Source of the DNA: Nitrospirillum amazonense
GTDB lineage: Bacteria; Pseudomonadota; Alphaproteobacteria; Azospirillales; Azospirillaceae
Length of the DNA: 64,000 nt
Assembly: GCF_007828045.1 (NCBI RefSeq)
Contig: NZ_VITN01000010.1
Coordinates: 62,001-126,000 of the forward strand
Direction of reading: 5' to 3'
Shown: positions 43,224-57,179 of the stretch, one piece after another
Layout: every line of letters starts with the position of its first letter
Position numbering within the stretch: position 1 is the stretch's first letter
Notes under the pieces: generated by a model
What the model was told of the DNA's origin: nothing
Databases searched by the model: none
Seen by the model: only the letters and a program-made list of their open reading frames with translations
Translations under genes and position numbers: made by a program

Positions 43224-43859
43224 ATGTCCGCCCCAATGCCAGCCCAGCCGTTCCACGAAAAGAATCCCTGGACCGTGCTGTCGCGCGACCTGCGGTATGA
43301 AAACCCGTGGCTGCGGGTGTTCCATCATCAGGTCCTGCGCCCCGACGGCAGCCCCGGTATCTTCGGCACGGTGGAGTTCGCCACCGTGGCGGTGGGCGTC
43401 CTGCCCGTGGCGGCCAACGGCGATACCTGGCTGGTGGGGCAATGGCGCTTCGGCGCCGGCCGCTACAGCTGGGAAATGGTGGAGGGTGGCATACCCCTGG
43501 CGGGCCCCAAGGCGGTCGGGCCCCTGGCCGGCGCCGCGGAGGAACTGCGGGAGGAGGCGGGCTTGCGCGCCGGCCGCTGGCTGGAAATCCAGCGCATGGA
43601 CATGTCCAACAGCGTGGGCAACGAACATGCCCATCTTTACCTGGCCTGGGATTTGACCGAGGTGCCGGTAGCGCCGGACGAGACGGAGCAGCTGACCATC
43701 CGCCGCCTGCCCCTGCGCGCGGCGCTGGACATGGCGCTGTTGGGCGAGATTCTGGACGCCATGACCATAGCCGCCCTGCTGCGTGTCCGCCTCATGCACC
43801 TCGAAGGCACGCTGCCACCCGACCTGGCGCCCCTGGTGGCGGCCGGGTTCGCGGGATAG
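43224..43859 (+). CDS. Nudix hydrolase (ADP-ribose/ADP-sugar pyrophosphatase-like)
   Basis: A 211-residue protein with a typical Nudix layout: ENPWLRVFHHQVLRPDG, VLPVAANGDTWLVGQWRFG, then the Nudix helix ending EELREEAGL (about 113-121). The canonical box GX5EX7REUXEEXGU is altered: Arg is Glu and the first Glu position is changed by a short insertion, though the metal-binding EE pair is present. GGAAG precedes the chosen ATG; an in-frame ATG at 43197 is an alternative. Its stop lies 5 bp from the converging glgX-malQ stop. An ADP-glucose or ADP-ribose substrate would suit the glycogen context, which is inference. Confidence 0.82.
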   Translation: MSAPMPAQPFHEKNPWTVLSRDLRYENPWLRVFHHQVLRPDGSPGIFGTVEFATVAVGVLPVAANGDTWLVGQWRFGAGRYSWEMVEGGIPLAGPKAVGPLAGAAEELREEAGLRAGRWLEIQRMDMSNSVGNEHAHLYLAWDLTEVPVAPDETEQLTIRRLPLRAALDMALLGEILDAMTIAALLRVRLMHLEGTLPPDLAPLVAAGFAG

Positions 43860-43864
43860 CGGCT

Positions 43865-46800
43865 CTACCGCCGTCCCTGCGCCACCGCCGCCATGATGGC
43901 GCGGCTGCGGCCGGTGGACAGCAGCGCGTCCACATCCAGGCCCAGGCGGCGGCGCCAGTTCGGCCGCTCCCGGTCCGTGCCCGGCAGGTTCACGGCATCC
44001 ACCTCACCCGCCAGGTCATCAACCTGCGCCAGCATCAGGGTCGATGGCGCCGCCGTGACGAAGGCATGGATGGCGGCGGCCAGGGTGTCGTCCAGCGGCC
44101 CGTCCAAGTCGGCGTCGGGGGCGGTCAGCAGGCCTGCACCGACCAGCTGGTCCAGCAGGCCGCGCTTCTCCTCCCGCCGGGCGGCGCGGGCCTGGGCCTC
44201 GGCCGTGTCATCCAGCAGGCCCAGGGCGCGCTTCTCGGCGATGTCGGCGGCCGCCCACCAGCCGGCCAGGGTGGGCAGGTCGTGGGTGGAGACGCAGGCG
44301 GCGGCGTTGGCCGGCCAGCGCGCCGGGTCGCGGAAGCGCTCCCCCTCGCGCTCGAACCACAGCACGCGGTAGGACAGGATGCCGGCCTCGCCCAGCCGTT
44401 CGCGGAAGCCCTCGGGCACGGTGCCCAGATCCTCCCCCACCACGGCCACGCCGGCCCGCTGGCTTTCCAGCAGCGTGCGCGCCAGCAGCAGATCGAATGG
44501 GGCCGCCACGTAGGCGCCGTCGCGGCCGGCGGCCCCCTTGGGCACCCAGAACAGGCGTTTCAGGCCCATGACGTGGTCGATACGGAGCAGGCCGGCATGG
44601 CGCATGTTGGCGGCCAATAGTTCCGCGAAGGCGGCGCCGGCATTGGCCTCCTGCGCCAGGGGATTGGGCGGCGGCAGGTTCCACACCTGGCCCTCGGCCG
44701 AGAACAGATCCGGCGGCGCGCCGATGGAGGCGTCCAGCGCGAACTCGGCCCTGTTCCCCCAGGTCTCGGCCCCGTCGAAGGCGGCCCCCACCGCCAGGTC
44801 GCGGTAAAAGCCCAGTTGCAGCCCGCCCTGGCGCGCGGCCCGGTCGGCGGCGGCCAGCTGGCGGTCGGCCAGCCATTGCAGCCAGAGGGGGAAGTCCATG
44901 CCTTCCGGGGCGACGGGGGCGTCAGCCACGCGTGCGGCTTTGGGCCAGCGCGCCCAGGGCCCGGCGTGGACCTCGGCCAAGGCCTCGAACCGGGCGAAGC
45001 GCTGCAGGCTTTCGCCGCCTGCGCGCACGAAGGTGGCCAGTTCATCCACCACCGGGTGGCCTGGCTGCCGCCGTGTCAGGTCGCGGAAGCCGGCATGGGC
45101 GGCGGCCAGGGCCCGGCGCTTCAGGGCCCAGACCGCTGGATAGTCGATGGCGCGCCGGGCCGACAGCTGGTCCAACGCCGCCCCCTCGGCCGACACCAGG
45201 ACGGCGGCGGCGCCCGCCGGATCGGCATCGCCCAGGGCAGCCAGGTCGATGTAGAGGGGGTCGAGGAAGCGGCGGTCGGACGGCTGGTAGGGGCTGGCGC
45301 GGTCGCGGTCGCCATTGAACAGGGCGTGCAGAGGGTTGATGCCGACGGTAACGGCGCCCAACGCCCCCGCGCCGGCGCCCAGCCGTGCCAGGGTGGTGAA
45401 GTCGCCCACGCCCTGGTCGCCCGCCCCGTCGTTACCCGAGCGCCGCAGGGCATAGAGATGGGCGCCGATGCCGAAGCGCGGCGCGCCGGCCAGGGCCGAC
45501 GGCAGGTGGGCGCGCGGTGGGGCGATCACCAAGGTGGCGGCGATCTCCGGCCGGTTGGCCAGGCATAGCCGATGCACGCCCGCCGGCAAGGCGTCCAGCG
45601 TCACCTCCACCGTGGTGCACCGCCGGCCGTCGGGGGCGGTGACGGGCAGGCGCCGGCCGTCCAGTGCCACCTTCAATAGGCGCGCGGTTCCATCCTCCAG
45701 CCGCAGCGCCAGGTCCAGCGCCTGGGTGTCGGCGAGGGGTACGACCAGGCGCAGCGCTTGCCCCGCCGTGCCGACCACGGTGCGGGGCAGGGGGCGAAAC
45801 GTTCCTTCTTCCGACAGCCGCTCCAGCCCGTCGCGGACGGCGCCCAGGGTTTCCGCGTCCAGGCCCATGGCGCCCAGCAGCGCGCGTTTGGTCTGGTCGG
45901 GCACGGGGTGGTGGCCACCCATCTCATCCCACCAGTCCGGCGCGATGCCCACGGCGCGGGCGTAGCGGTCCAGCAGGTCGGCCGTGGGTGGGGATTGCCG
46001 CCGGCCCTCGTCGGCCGGCTGCTCCGCCAGGACCAACACGCTGCGCGGCCCCACGGGGAAGGGACCGGCGGCGGGGGAGTCGTCGCCATCGCCATCCGCC
46101 TCCGCACCGCTATCCAGCACTTGGCGCCAGCCGTGGCCGGCGCGGTTCCAGGGCGGGGTGACGGTCCGTGCTTCCCAGGCGCGGTTGACGATGACCGCCA
46201 CGCGGTCGATGTCGCCCGTCTCGGCCGGTGCGGCGAAGACCGCGACAAGGGGGCCGTCGCCGTCCCAGCCGCCGCCGGACAGCGCTTGCCCATCGGCGCG
46301 CAGCCATTCCACGTCGGGCACGCCGGCGGCATTGGGATCGCCGGTCAGGAAATGGTCGGCGCGCAGGGCCGGGTGCGCCTGCCGCAGGGCGATGGCGCGG
46401 CTGGTGAAATCGTACAGGCCGGCGTCGATGGCGCCATGGTCCAGCCAGTTCAGGCGGTTGTCCTGGGCGTAGGCGTTGTTGTTGCCGTCCTGCGAGCGTC
46501 CCGCCTCCGCCCCCATGCCCAGCATGGGCGTGCCCCGCGCCACCATCAGCGTGGCGATCAGGGCCCGCATGTCGCGGCGGCGGGCGGCGATCACGGCCGG
46601 ATCGTCGCTGGGCCCCTCCGCCCCGTGGTTCCAGCTGGCGTTGTCGTCCGTGCCGTCGCGGTTGCGCTCGCCATTGGCCTCATTGTGCTTGGCCTGGTAG
46701 CTCACCAAATCGGCCAGGCTGAAGCCATCGTGGGCGACGATGAAATTGACGCTGCGCGAGGGGCGGCGCTTGGCCCCGAACAGGTCGGCGGACCCCGCCA

Positions 46801-48100
46801 GCCGCGTGGCCAGCGCCCCCAGCTTGTGGCCGTCGCCACGCCAGAAGTGGCGCACGTCGTCGCGGAAGCGGTCGTTCCATTCCCCCCACCCGGCGGGGAA
46901 GCCGCCGGGACGGTAGCCGCCGGGGCCGATGTCCCACGGCTCCGCGATCAGTTTCAGATCGCGCAACAGCGGATCCTGGGACAGGGCGGACAGGAAGGCG
47001 CCATCGGGGTCGAAGCCGCTGTCCGTCCGCCCCAGGGTGGCGGCCAAGTCGAAGCGGAAGCCGTCCAGGCCGGCCCGGGTCGCCCAGATGCGCAGCGCGT
47101 CCAGCGCCAGGCGCATCAGGACCGGCCGCTCGACGGGCAGGGTGTTGCCGCAGCCGGTGTCGTTCACGTAATAGCGTCGGTCATCTGGGCGCAGACGGTA
47201 GTAGCTGGCGTTGTCCAGGCCGCGCAGACTGAGGGTGGGGCCCAGTTCGTCGGATTCGGCGGAGTGGTTCAGCACCACGTCCAGAATGACCTCGATGCCG
47301 GCGGCATGCAGGGCGGCCACGGCGGCGCGCACCTCCGCCCATCCGCCCGGCGCCAGGCGGGGATCGGGGGCACAGAAGGCGATGGGGTTGTAGCCCCAGG
47401 CGTTGCTCAGGCCCAGCGGCGCCAGGTGGCGCTCATCCGCCCAGGCCATGGCCGGCAGGATTTCCAGGGTGGTGACGCCCAGCCGCTTCAGGTAATCCAC
47501 CGCCGCCGGATGGCCCAGCCCGGCGAAGGTGCCGCGCAGTTCCTCCGGCACCTCGGGATGCAGGGCGGTGTAACCCTTCAGGTGGCATTCGTAGATCACG
47601 GTACGGCCCCAGGGCACGCGGGGGCGCGTCACCGGGCCCGGATCGAACGGCCCCTCCACCACCGCCTTGGGCACGAAGGGGGCGCTGTCCACCGTGTCGG
47701 CGGCCAAGTCGGCGTCCGGCTCCCCGGGCTTGTGGCCGAACTGGGCGGGATGGGGCAGGAAAGGCCCGTCCAGCCGGGTGGCGTGCGGATCCAGCAGCAG
47801 CTTGGCCGGGTTGAAGCGGTGGCCAGCGCGCGGATCGAAGGGGCCATGGGCCCGCAGGCCATAGCGCTGCCCCGCGCGGATGCCCCGCACGAAGCCGTGA
47901 AAGATGTCGCCGGTGCGCTCCGTCAGGGCGACGCGGACGGTTTCAGTCGGCGCCTCGCCTTCGGTTCCCGCGTCGAACAGGCACAGCTCGATGGCGGTGG
48001 CGTGGGCGGAATAGACGGCGACATTGATGCCGTGCGCCGTCAGGGTGACGCCCAGCGGTTCGGGGGTGCCGGGGCCATCGGCGGGGCGACGGACGCTCAC
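43865..48100 (-). CDS. glgX: Fused glycogen debranching enzyme (GlgX) and 4-alpha-glucanotransferase (MalQ)
   Basis: A 1,411-residue two-enzyme fusion. Residues to about 690 are isoamylase-type GlgX: N-terminal carbohydrate-binding module, DGFRFDLA (nucleophile Asp), LIAEPWD (acid Glu), VAHDGFS and [10 protein letters not shown]. After an Asp/Gly-rich linker, residues from about 700 are GH77 Mal[35 protein letters not shown] and [12 protein letters not shown] supply the catalytic set. The GTG start overlaps the glgA stop (GTGA). Together the halves remove branch oligosaccharides and recycle the short maltodextrins released by GlgP. The frame is intact throughout, so this is a true fusion. It ends the five-gene glg operon. 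Confidence 0.93.
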   Translation of the reverse strand: MSVRRPADGPGTPEPLGVTLTAHGINVAVYSAHATAIELCLFDAGTEGEAPTETVRVALTERTGDIFHGFVRGIRAGQRYGLRAHGPFDPRAGHRFNPAKLLLDPHATRLDGPFLPHPAQFGHKPGEPDADLAADTVDSAPFVPKAVVEGPFDPGPVTRPRVPWGRTVIYECHLKGYTALHPEVPEELRGTFAGLGHPAAVDYLKRLGVTTLEILPAMAWADERHLAPLGLSNAWGYNPIAFCAPDPRLAPGGWAEVRAAVAALHAAGIEVILDVVLNHSAESDELGPTLSLRGLDNASYYRLRPDDRRYYVNDTGCGNTLPVERPVLMRLALDALRIWATRAGLDGFRFDLAATLGRTDSGFDPDGAFLSALSQDPLLRDLKLIAEPWDIGPGGYRPGGFPAGWGEWNDRFRDDVRHFWRGDGHKLGALATRLAGSADLFGAKRRPSRSVNFIVAHDGFSLADLVSYQAKHNEANGERNRDGTDDNASWNHGAEGPSDDPAVIAARRRDMRALIATLMVARGTPMLGMGAEAGRSQDGNNNAYAQDNRLNWLDHGAIDAGLYDFTSRAIALRQAHPALRADHFLTGDPNAAGVPDVEWLRADGQALSGGGWDGDGPLVAVFAAPAETGDIDRVAVIVNRAWEARTVTPPWNRAGHGWRQVLDSGAEADGDGDDSPAAGPFPVGPRSVLVLAEQPADEGRRQSPPTADLLDRYARAVGIAPDWWDEMGGHHPVPDQTKRALLGAMGLDAETLGAVRDGLERLSEEGTFRPLPRTVVGTAGQALRLVVPLADTQALDLALRLEDGTARLLKVALDGRRLPVTAPDGRRCTTVEVTLDALPAGVHRLCLANRPEIAATLVIAPPRAHLPSALAGAPRFGIGAHLYALRRSGNDGAGDQGVGDFTTLARLGAGAGALGAVTVGINPLHALFNGDRDRASPYQPSDRRFLDPLYIDLAALGDADPAGAAAVLVSAEGAALDQLSARRAIDYPAVWALKRRALAAAHAGFRDLTRRQPGHPVVDELATFVRAGGESLQRFARFEALAEVHAGPWARWPKAARVADAPVAPEGMDFPLWLQWLADRQLAAADRAARQGGLQLGFYRDLAVGAAFDGAETWGNRAEFALDASIGAPPDLFSAEGQVWNLPPPNPLAQEANAGAAFAELLAANMRHAGLLRIDHVMGLKRLFWVPKGAAGRDGAYVAAPFDLLLARTLLESQRAGVAVVGEDLGTVPEGFRERLGEAGILSYRVLWFEREGERFRDPARWPANAAACVSTHDLPTLAGWWAAADIAEKRALGLLDDTAEAQARAARREEKRGLLDQLVGAGLLTAPDADLDGPLDDTLAAAIHAFVTAAPSTLMLAQVDDLAGEVDAVNLPGTDRERPNWRRRLGLDVDALLSTGRSRAIMAAVAQGRR

Positions 48101-49551
48101 GGTGCGCGGTTCCCCACCAGATCGCGGTACAGGGCGGCGTAGCGGCGGGCCGGATTGCTCCAGGACACATCCGTCGCCATGGCGTTGCGGCGCAGGCGCT
48201 TCCACACCGTCTGGTCGGCGTGCAGGGCGGCCGCGCGCTGGATGGCCCCCTCCAGCGCCAGGGTGGTGGTCGGCTGGAAGCGCAGGCCCGTGCCCACGCC
48301 GCTGGCCAGCGCCATCTCGTTGGCGTCGATGATGGTGTCGGCTAGGCCGCCGACGCTGGAGACGACGGGGATGGCGCCATAGCGCAGGGCGTACAGCTGG
48401 GTCAGACCGCAGGGCTCGAACCGCGAGGGCACGATCAACGCCTCCGTCCCCGCCTGGATCAGATGGGCCAGCGGCTCGTCATAGCCGATGACGCAGCCGA
48501 TGCGGCCGGGGTGAGCTGCGGCGGCGTTGCGGTAGCCGCGCTCCAGCGCCGCTTCTCCGGCTCCCAGCAGCACCAGCTGGCCGCCGGCGGCGATCAGGGT
48601 GGGGATGGCCTCCAGCAGCAGATCCAGGCCCTTCTGCCAGGACAGGCGGCTCACCACGCCGAACAGCAGGGCGTTGGGGTTGGTGGCCAGGCCGAACCGC
48701 TCCTGCAAAGCGGCCTTGGCAGCGGCACGGCCCTTCATCTGTCTGGGCGAGAACGGGGCGGGCAGGAAGGGGTCGGCAGCCGGGTCCCAGATGGCGGTGT
48801 CGACGCCGTTGATGATGCCGCTCAACTGCCCCGCCCGGGCGCGCAGCAGGCCATCCAGCCCCATGCCGGCGTCGGGTCCCCGGATTTCCTGGGCGTAGGT
48901 GGGGGATACGGTGGTGATGCGGTCGGCCAACTGCAGCCCAGCCTTCAGATAGCCCACCGCGCCGTAATACTCGACGCCCTCCATGTTGAAGGCATGCGCC
49001 GGCAGGCCCAGGCGGGGCAGCAGCGTCGCCTCGAACTGGCCTTGGAAGGCGAGGTTATGCACTGTCATCACCGTGGCCGGCCGCTGCCAGCCGTCATAGG
49101 CCAAGTAGGCCGGGGTCAGGCCGGCCTGCCAGTCATGGGCGTGGACGACGTCGGGCTGGGGCACGCCGCCCCGGCCCAGGCCGATCTCCGCCGCGGCGCG
49201 CGCCAATGCCGCGAAGCGCAGGGGATTGTCCTGCCAGTCGCGCCCGTCCGGGCCGATGTAGGGGTTGCCCGACCGGGCATACAGGTGCGGAGCGTCCACC
49301 ACGATCAGATCCAGGCCGTGGGCCGTGCCGGCCACCAGCCGTGCCGGCCCGCCGAACAGCTCGGCGAAGGCATGCACCTCCCGCCCGTCCTGCAGGGCCT
49401 CGGTCACGGCGGGGTAGCCCGGCACCAGGGTGGTGACGGCCACATCCTCGGCCGCCAGCGCCCCGGGCAGGGCCCCCACCACATCCGCCAGCCCCCCGGT
49501 CTTGATCAGGGGAAACACCTCCGAGGCGACCGAGAGCACGGAAATCGGCAT
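48097..49551 (-). CDS. glgA: Glycogen synthase
   Basis: A 484-residue GT5 glycogen synthase that adds glucose from ADP-glucose to alpha-1,4 chains. The ADP-glucose-binding motif KTGGLADV is at residues 17-24, HAHDWQAGL lies near 140, and [12 protein letters not shown] and [18 protein letters not shown] (catalytic Glu) are in the C-terminal Rossmann domain. Length is normal. It is separated from glgC by an 89-bp gap with 13-bp tandem repeats. Its stop overlaps the start of the fused debranching gene by 4 bp. Confidence 0.96.
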   Translation of the reverse strand: MPISVLSVASEVFPLIKTGGLADVVGALPGALAAEDVAVTTLVPGYPAVTEALQDGREVHAFAELFGGPARLVAGTAHGLDLIVVDAPHLYARSGNPYIGPDGRDWQDNPLRFAALARAAAEIGLGRGGVPQPDVVHAHDWQAGLTPAYLAYDGWQRPATVMTVHNLAFQGQFEATLLPRLGLPAHAFNMEGVEYYGAVGYLKAGLQLADRITTVSPTYAQEIRGPDAGMGLDGLLRARAGQLSGIINGVDTAIWDPAADPFLPAPFSPRQMKGRAAAKAALQERFGLATNPNALLFGVVSRLSWQKGLDLLLEAIPTLIAAGGQLVLLGAGEAALERGYRNAAAAHPGRIGCVIGYDEPLAHLIQAGTEALIVPSRFEPCGLTQLYALRYGAIPVVSSVGGLADTIIDANEMALASGVGTGLRFQPTTTLALEGAIQRAAALHADQTVWKRLRRNAMATDVSWSNPARRYAALYRDLVGNRAP

Positions 49552-49570
49552 GGGGCATCAGTCCTTCAGG

Positions 49571-49636
49571 CGTTCAGGGCAGGCGTTCAGGGCAGGCGTT
49601 CAGGGCAGGCGATCAGGGCAGACAGATCAGGGCAGG
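49571..49636. repeat. 13-bp tandem repeat in the glgC-glgA spacer
   Basis: Three exact copies of CGTTCAGGGCAGG (49571-49609) are followed by two degenerate copies (49610-49622 and 49623-49636), filling most of the gap between the glgC stop and glgA start. Copy number could vary between strains and alter glgA translation or mRNA stability. Confidence 0.85.
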
Positions 49637-49640
49637 CGCA

Positions 49641-50939
49641 TCAGGCGAGGCGGTCGATCATGGCTTGGGTGATGAGGCAGGTGCCGCTGGCGCTGCGCCG
49701 GAAGCGGCGCGCGTCCTCCTCCGGATCCTCGCCCACCACCAGGCCGGTGGGGATGTGGACGCCGCGATCGACGACGACGTTGGTCAGCCGGGCCGACCGG
49801 GCGACATCGACATAGGGCAGCAGCACGGCGTTTTCCACCGAGGAGAAGGAATTGATGCGCACGCCGGTGAACAGCAGCGCCCGCTTCAGCGACGCGCCGG
49901 ACACGATGCAGCCACCCGATACCAGGGAGGAGATGGCCTGGCCGCGCCGGCCCTCCTCGTCATGGACGAACTTGGCGGGCGGCGTGATCTCGCTGTAGGT
50001 CCAGATGGGCCAATCCTGGTCGTAGAGATCCAGGCCCGGCACCAGGTCGGTCAGGTCCAGGTTGGCCTCGGCATAGGCGTCCACCGTGCCCACGTCGCGC
50101 CAGTAGGGCTCCGCCTCCGCCGAGGAGCGCACGCAGGAGCGGGAGAAGTGGTGGGCCACTGCCTTACCGTGCTTGACGATGTAGGGGATGATGTCCTTGC
50201 CGAAATCGCGGGACGATCCCGGCGTGGCCGCGTCGCGGCGCAGCTGGTCGAACAGGAACTCGGTGTTGAAGACGTAGATGCCCATGGAGGCCAGGCAGCG
50301 GTCCGTGGACCCCGGCATGGTGGGCGGATCCTTGGGCTTCTCCACGAAGGAGATGATGCGGTCCTCCGCGTCCACATGCATGACGCCGAAGCCCTTGGCC
50401 TCTTCCTTGCTGACCTCGAGACAGCCTACGGTGACATCGGCACCGGAGTCGACGTGCTGCTGCAGCATCAACTCGTAGTCCATCTTGTAGATGTGGTCGC
50501 CGGCCAGGATGACCATGTAGCGGGGCTCATAGTCCTGGATGATGTCCAGGTTCTGATAGACGGCGTCGGCCGTGCCCTCATACCAGTGCTCCTCCGACAC
50601 GCGCTGGGACGCGGGCAGGATGTCGAAGCTCTCGTTCCGTTCCGGGCGAAAGAAGTTCCAGCCGTGCTGCAGGTGCCGGATGAGGCTATGCGCCTTGTAC
50701 TGCGTGGCGACGCCGATGCGGCGGATGCCGGAGTTCAGGGCGTTGGACAGGGCGAAGTCGATGATGCGCGACTTGCCGCCGAAATAGACCGCCGGCTTGG
50801 CCCGTCGGTCGGTCAACTCCATCAGGCGCGACCCGCGCCCGCCCGCCAGCACATAGGCCATGGCGTGTCGGGCGAGGGGACCGCGGCCGGCGTGACGATC
50901 TCTGGTTGCCCTGGTGAAACGCTTCGCGGGTCCTGTCAC
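49641..50939 (-). CDS. glgC: Glucose-1-phosphate adenylyltransferase (ADP-glucose pyrophosphorylase)
   Basis: A 432-residue enzyme making ADP-glucose from ATP and glucose-1-phosphate, the committed step of glycogen synthesis and normally under allosteric control. The nucleotide-binding loop [13 protein letters not shown] lies near residue 31. [40 protein letters not shown] and VEKPKDPP are family hallmarks, and the C-terminal left-handed helix domain is complete. The GTG start has GGGAGG 8 bp upstream. Between it and glgB are only 60 bp, so it is third in the glg operon. Confidence 0.96.
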   Translation of the reverse strand: MTGPAKRFTRATRDRHAGRGPLARHAMAYVLAGGRGSRLMELTDRRAKPAVYFGGKSRIIDFALSNALNSGIRRIGVATQYKAHSLIRHLQHGWNFFRPERNESFDILPASQRVSEEHWYEGTADAVYQNLDIIQDYEPRYMVILAGDHIYKMDYELMLQQHVDSGADVTVGCLEVSKEEAKGFGVMHVDAEDRIISFVEKPKDPPTMPGSTDRCLASMGIYVFNTEFLFDQLRRDAATPGSSRDFGKDIIPYIVKHGKAVAHHFSRSCVRSSAEAEPYWRDVGTVDAYAEANLDLTDLVPGLDLYDQDWPIWTYSEITPPAKFVHDEEGRRGQAISSLVSGGCIVSGASLKRALLFTGVRINSFSSVENAVLLPYVDVARSARLTNVVVDRGVHIPTGLVVGEDPEEDARRFRRSASGTCLITQAMIDRLA

Positions 50940-50999
50940 GGTCTTACCTCCCTGGGGCGGCTGTTCGCGCCGCCTGAATTATCAAGTATTATTGGTCAC

Positions 51000-53218
51000 T
51001 TAGCTTTGATGCTCATCAAGGGCGAACCATAGGGTGGCCAAGGGCGGCAAGGTCACCACGGCCGAGGCCGGCAGGCCGTGCGCGGGCTGGTCCGTGGCCG
51101 TCACCGCCCCCAGATTGCCCATGCCGGTGCCGCCATAGCCGCCGGCATCGGTATTGAGGATCTCCAGCCACCGCCCCGCCTCGGGCAGTCCCACCCGGTA
51201 GTTTGGTCGCGGCACGGGGGTGAAGTTGCACACCACGGCCACGGGCCGCGCGCCCTCGCCCCCGAGGCGCAGGAAGGCGAAGACCGACTGGTCCTTGTCA
51301 TCGGCGACGATCCAGCGGAAGCCTTCGGGCGCGCAATCGGTCTCATACAACGCGCGTTCCCGGCGGTAGCCGGCATTCAGGTCGCGCACCAGGCGGCGCA
51401 GACCCTCATGCGCCGGATAGGCGAGCAGGTGCCAATCCAGGCTCTGCTGGAAATTCCATTCGGCGCGCTGGCCGAACTCCTGGCCCATGAACAGCAGCTT
51501 CTTGCCGGGGTGCCCCCACATGAAGGCGTAGTAGGCGCGGGCGGTGGCGAACTTCTGCCAGTCGTCGCCCGGCATCTTCTCGATGATGGATCGCTTGCCG
51601 TAGACCACCTCGTCATGGCTGAGCGGCAGGACGAAGTTTTCCGAGAAGGCGTAGAGCAGGCCGAAGGTCAGCTTGTCATGGTGCCATTTGCGGTGGACCG
51701 GCTCCTTGGACACGTACTCCAGGGTGTCGTGCATCCAGCCCATGTTCCATTTGAAGCCGAAGCCCAGGCCGCCGGCGTAGGTGGGCTGGGACACGCCGGG
51801 CCAGGAGGTGGATTCCTCCGCCACGGTCATGGCGCCCGGATGCTCGCCATAGACCAGGGTGTTGACCGCCTGCAGGAAGGCCACCGCCTCCAGGTTCTGG
51901 TTGCCGCCCTCGCGGTTGGGGATCCACTCCCCGTCCTTGCGGGAATAGTCGAGGTAGAGCATGGAGGCGACGGCGTCGACACGCAGGCCGTCGATGTGGA
52001 AGCGGTCGATCCAATAGAGGGCGTTGGCCGCCAGGTAGTTCACCACCTCATGCCGGCCGAAATTGTAGATGGCGGTCTTCCAGTCGGGGTGGAAGCCCTG
52101 GCGGGGGTCGGCATGTTCGTACAGCGCGGTGCCGTCGAACCGGGCCAGGCCGTGCACGTCGGTGGGGAAGTGTGCGGGCACCCAGTCCAGCAGCACGCCC
52201 AGGCCCGCCCGATGGGCCCGATCCACCAGCCGGGCGAAGCCGTCGGGCGTGCCGAAGCGGGCGGTGGGCGCGAACAGGCCGATGGGCTGGTAGCCCCAGG
52301 ACGGGTCGAAGGGGAACTCGGAGATGGGCAGGAATTCCAGATGGGTGAAGCCCATGTCGGCGGCATAGGGCACCAGCTGGTCCGCCAGCTCGTCCCAGGT
52401 CAGATAGCGGTTGCCGTCGCCCCGCCGCCAGGAACCCAGGTGCACCTCATAAATGCTGATGGGCGAGCGGCGGGCGTCCATGGTCTTCAGGTGCGCCATG
52501 TGGGCGTCGTCGGACCAGGTGAAATCGTCGGTGCGGGCGACGACGGAGGCGGTGGAGGGCCGCAACTCGCTGGCGAAGCCGAAGGGGTCGGCCTTCAGCG
52601 GCAGCACGGTGTCGTCGGGCCCCACGATCTCATACTTGTAGACGGCGCCCTGGCCCAAGCCTGGGGCGAAAATCTCCCACACCCCGCTGTCCAGCCGCCG
52701 CCGCATCTGATGGCGGCGGCCGTCCCAGCCGTTGAAGTCGCCCACCACCGACACCCGGCGGGCGTTGGGGGCCCAGACGGCGAAGTGCACGCCGTCCACG
52801 CCCTCGTGGGTCTTGAGGTGGGCGCCCAGTTTCTCATACAGCCGCCTGTGCGTGCCCTCGGCGAACAGATAGTCGTCCATGGGGCCCAGCAAGGGGCCGA
52901 AGCTGTAGGGGTCGTCGAATTCCCAGGCGCCCCCGGCATTGGCGCAGCGCAGGCGATAGCGGAAGGGGCGCTTGCGCCGGGCGGCCCGGCCTTCAAAGAG
53001 GCCGGCGTCATGCACACGGGTCAGGGGCAGGACCAGGGTGCCGTCGGGTGTTGCGGCCTCCACCGTTTCCGCCCCCGGCACGAAGGCACGGATGGTGACG
53101 CCCCGCTCCGACACGTGGGGGCCCAGCACGCCGAAGGGATCGTCGTGCCGGGCACCCAGCAAGGCGTCCATGTCCTCCTGCCGGGCGGTCCATGCTGTTC
53201 CGCCTTTGGTCCGCGCCA

Positions 53219-53219
<1 letters not shown>
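51000..53219 (-). CDS. glgB: 1,4-alpha-glucan branching enzyme
   Basis: A 739-residue GH13 branching enzyme that cuts alpha-1,4 chains and re-attaches them as alpha-1,6 branches. It has two N-terminal carbohydrate-binding (CBM48-type) parts, then [31 protein letters not shown] (nucleophile Asp), [10 protein letters not shown] (acid Glu) and [11 protein letters not shown]. The ATG shares one base with the glgP stop (TGATG), so translation is coupled. An open frame extends 47 codons upstream inside glgP without homology. Length is typical for the long bacterial form. Confidence 0.96.
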
Positions 53220-55822
<2,603 letters not shown>

Positions 55823-56141
55823 CGCCGCATCAGCTTTGCATGTCTGTTGCACCGCGGCAATATTGACCGACACCATCAGATAGGCCGCCACCCGCCCGCG
55901 TCACCTCTTTGATATGACAATATTTTGCGGGGGACGCGCCGCCATGCGACGCACGGGTTGGAAGCTGGGGTGAGGGGGGCTGCGGACAGTGGTCTCGGCC
56001 GTGGCAACCATCATCCCCGCCCGCTGGTTCCATCGCGGATGGGGGCCGAGGGCAGGGCCCGGAAGGGAGCGGCCGAATCATGACGGACGACGCGCCATCG
56101 GGCGCGATCGTCAAACCGCATCACTTATATAGTGGGGGAGT
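55823..56141. other. Gene-free region between the glg operon and tRNA-Cys
   Basis: These 319 bp contain no supported gene. A short AT-rich block at about 55905-55930 lies upstream of glgP and probably contains the glg promoter on the reverse strand; clear -35/-10 boxes are not identifiable. The rest is GC-rich spacer. Confidence 0.4.
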
Positions 56142-56215
56142 TGGAGGCACGGCCGGGAATCGAACCCGGATTCACGGATTTGCAGTCCGTTGCATCACCA
56201 TTCTGCCACCGCGCC
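56142..56215 (-). tRNA. tRNA-Cys (anticodon GCA)
   Basis: A 74-nt cloverleaf with encoded CCA. The acceptor GGCGCGG pairs with CCGTGCC (one G-U), the anticodon loop is ACTGCAAAT, and the T-arm has GGTTCGATTCC. It stands alone, with no integrase or repeat beside it. Confidence 0.97.
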
Positions 56216-56407
56216 ATCCACGAGAGCCGACCGGAAGGGGCCGTCCAGCGGCGCCTGCGGTCAGGGCAGGGCGCCTCTATAGCGTCGCCCGTCGGGGCGG
56301 TCAAGCATGCTGGCGTTGCTTTCTGACGTTTCGGTGACGGCGTGGGGCCAGGGCCGCGCCGAGGGCTTGGCGGCGGGCGGCGGATGGGCGCCCGGTGCAG
56401 GCATCAA

Positions 56408-56525
56408 TTGTCTTCAGGCGGCGGGGGGGATATATACCGATCCTGGTTTTTCAAGCGTGTGCGGGCCGAACGGCCCCGTGGCGCGCATCTTCCTCCGCCT
56501 CGTTTCCATCAGATCGGTATATCCC
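56408..56525 (+). promoter_or_regulatory. Promoter and inverted-repeat leader of the isoaspartate methyltransferase-like gene
   Basis: TTGTCT (56408-56413) and TATATA (56431-56436) are 17 bp apart, a good sigma-70-type promoter. GGGATATATACCGATC (56427-56442), overlapping the -10, is matched by the inverted GATCGGTATATCCC (56512-56525), which ends directly at the start codon. No Shine-Dalgarno sequence is visible. The arms could form a cruciform or operator, or hide the start region. Confidence 0.5.
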
Positions 56526-57179
56526 ATGGCCGCCGACTACACCGCCGCCCGCGTCAACATGATCGAGGGGCAGATTCGCCCCAACAAGGTCACCGACCCC
56601 TTCGTGGTTGAGGCTTTCCTGGCCATCCCGCGTGAGCGGTTCGTGCCCGAGGCGCTGGCCGGCGTCGCCTATGTCGACGAGGACGTGCCCGTGGCCCCGG
56701 GCCGCTACCTGATGGAGCCGATGGTCCTGGCCCGCCTGGTGCAGGAACTGTCCCTGACCCGTGCCGACAAGGTGCTGGCCGTGGGTGTCGGCACCGGCTA
56801 CGCCGCCGCCATCATGGCCGAGATGGCCGGTTCGGTGGTGGCGCTGGAAAGCGACCCCGCCCTGGTCGAGGCCGCGCGCAAGGCCCTGGCCGGTGTCGCC
56901 GGCGTCACCGTGGTGCAGGGTGACCTGGCCGCCGGCCATCCCGCCAAGGCCCCCTACGGCGCCATCCTGATCGACGGCTCGGTGCCCGAGGTGCCGGCCA
57001 GCCTGCTGGACCAGCTGCCCGAGGGCGGCCGCCTGGTGGCCGTGGTCATCAACGCCGCCGGCCTGGGCGAGGCGCGCTATTACCGTAAGGTGGGCGGCGT
57101 CGTGTCGCACCGCATCCTGTTCGACGCCGCCGTCCGGCCCCTGCCGGGCTTCGAGCGTCGCGCCGAATTCGTGTTCTGA
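56526..57179 (+). CDS. Protein-L-isoaspartate O-methyltransferase family protein
   Basis: A 217-residue SAM-dependent methyltransferase. RVNMIEGQIRPNKV, FLAIPRERFVPEA and LAVGVGTGYAAAIMAEM (SAM motif I) place it in the PCMT family that repairs isoaspartyl residues. The substrate loop normally reading ISQP is LMEP here, as in the shorter alphaproteobacterial members, so true repair activity is uncertain. The chosen ATG is the first with homology; the frame runs 73 codons upstream without protein character. It precedes tolC by 282 bp, an order conserved in many alphaproteobacteria. Confidence 0.88.
   Translation: MAADYTAARVNMIEGQIRPNKVTDPFVVEAFLAIPRERFVPEALAGVAYVDEDVPVAPGRYLMEPMVLARLVQELSLTRADKVLAVGVGTGYAAAIMAEMAGSVVALESDPALVEAARKALAGVAGVTVVQGDLAAGHPAKAPYGAILIDGSVPEVPASLLDQLPEGGRLVAVVINAAGLGEARYYRKVGGVVSHRILFDAAVRPLPGFERRAEFVF

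Noticed and set aside
49571-49636. CRISPR-like array
   Set aside because: The 13-bp units are directly adjacent without spacers and no cas gene is nearby; it is a simple tandem repeat.
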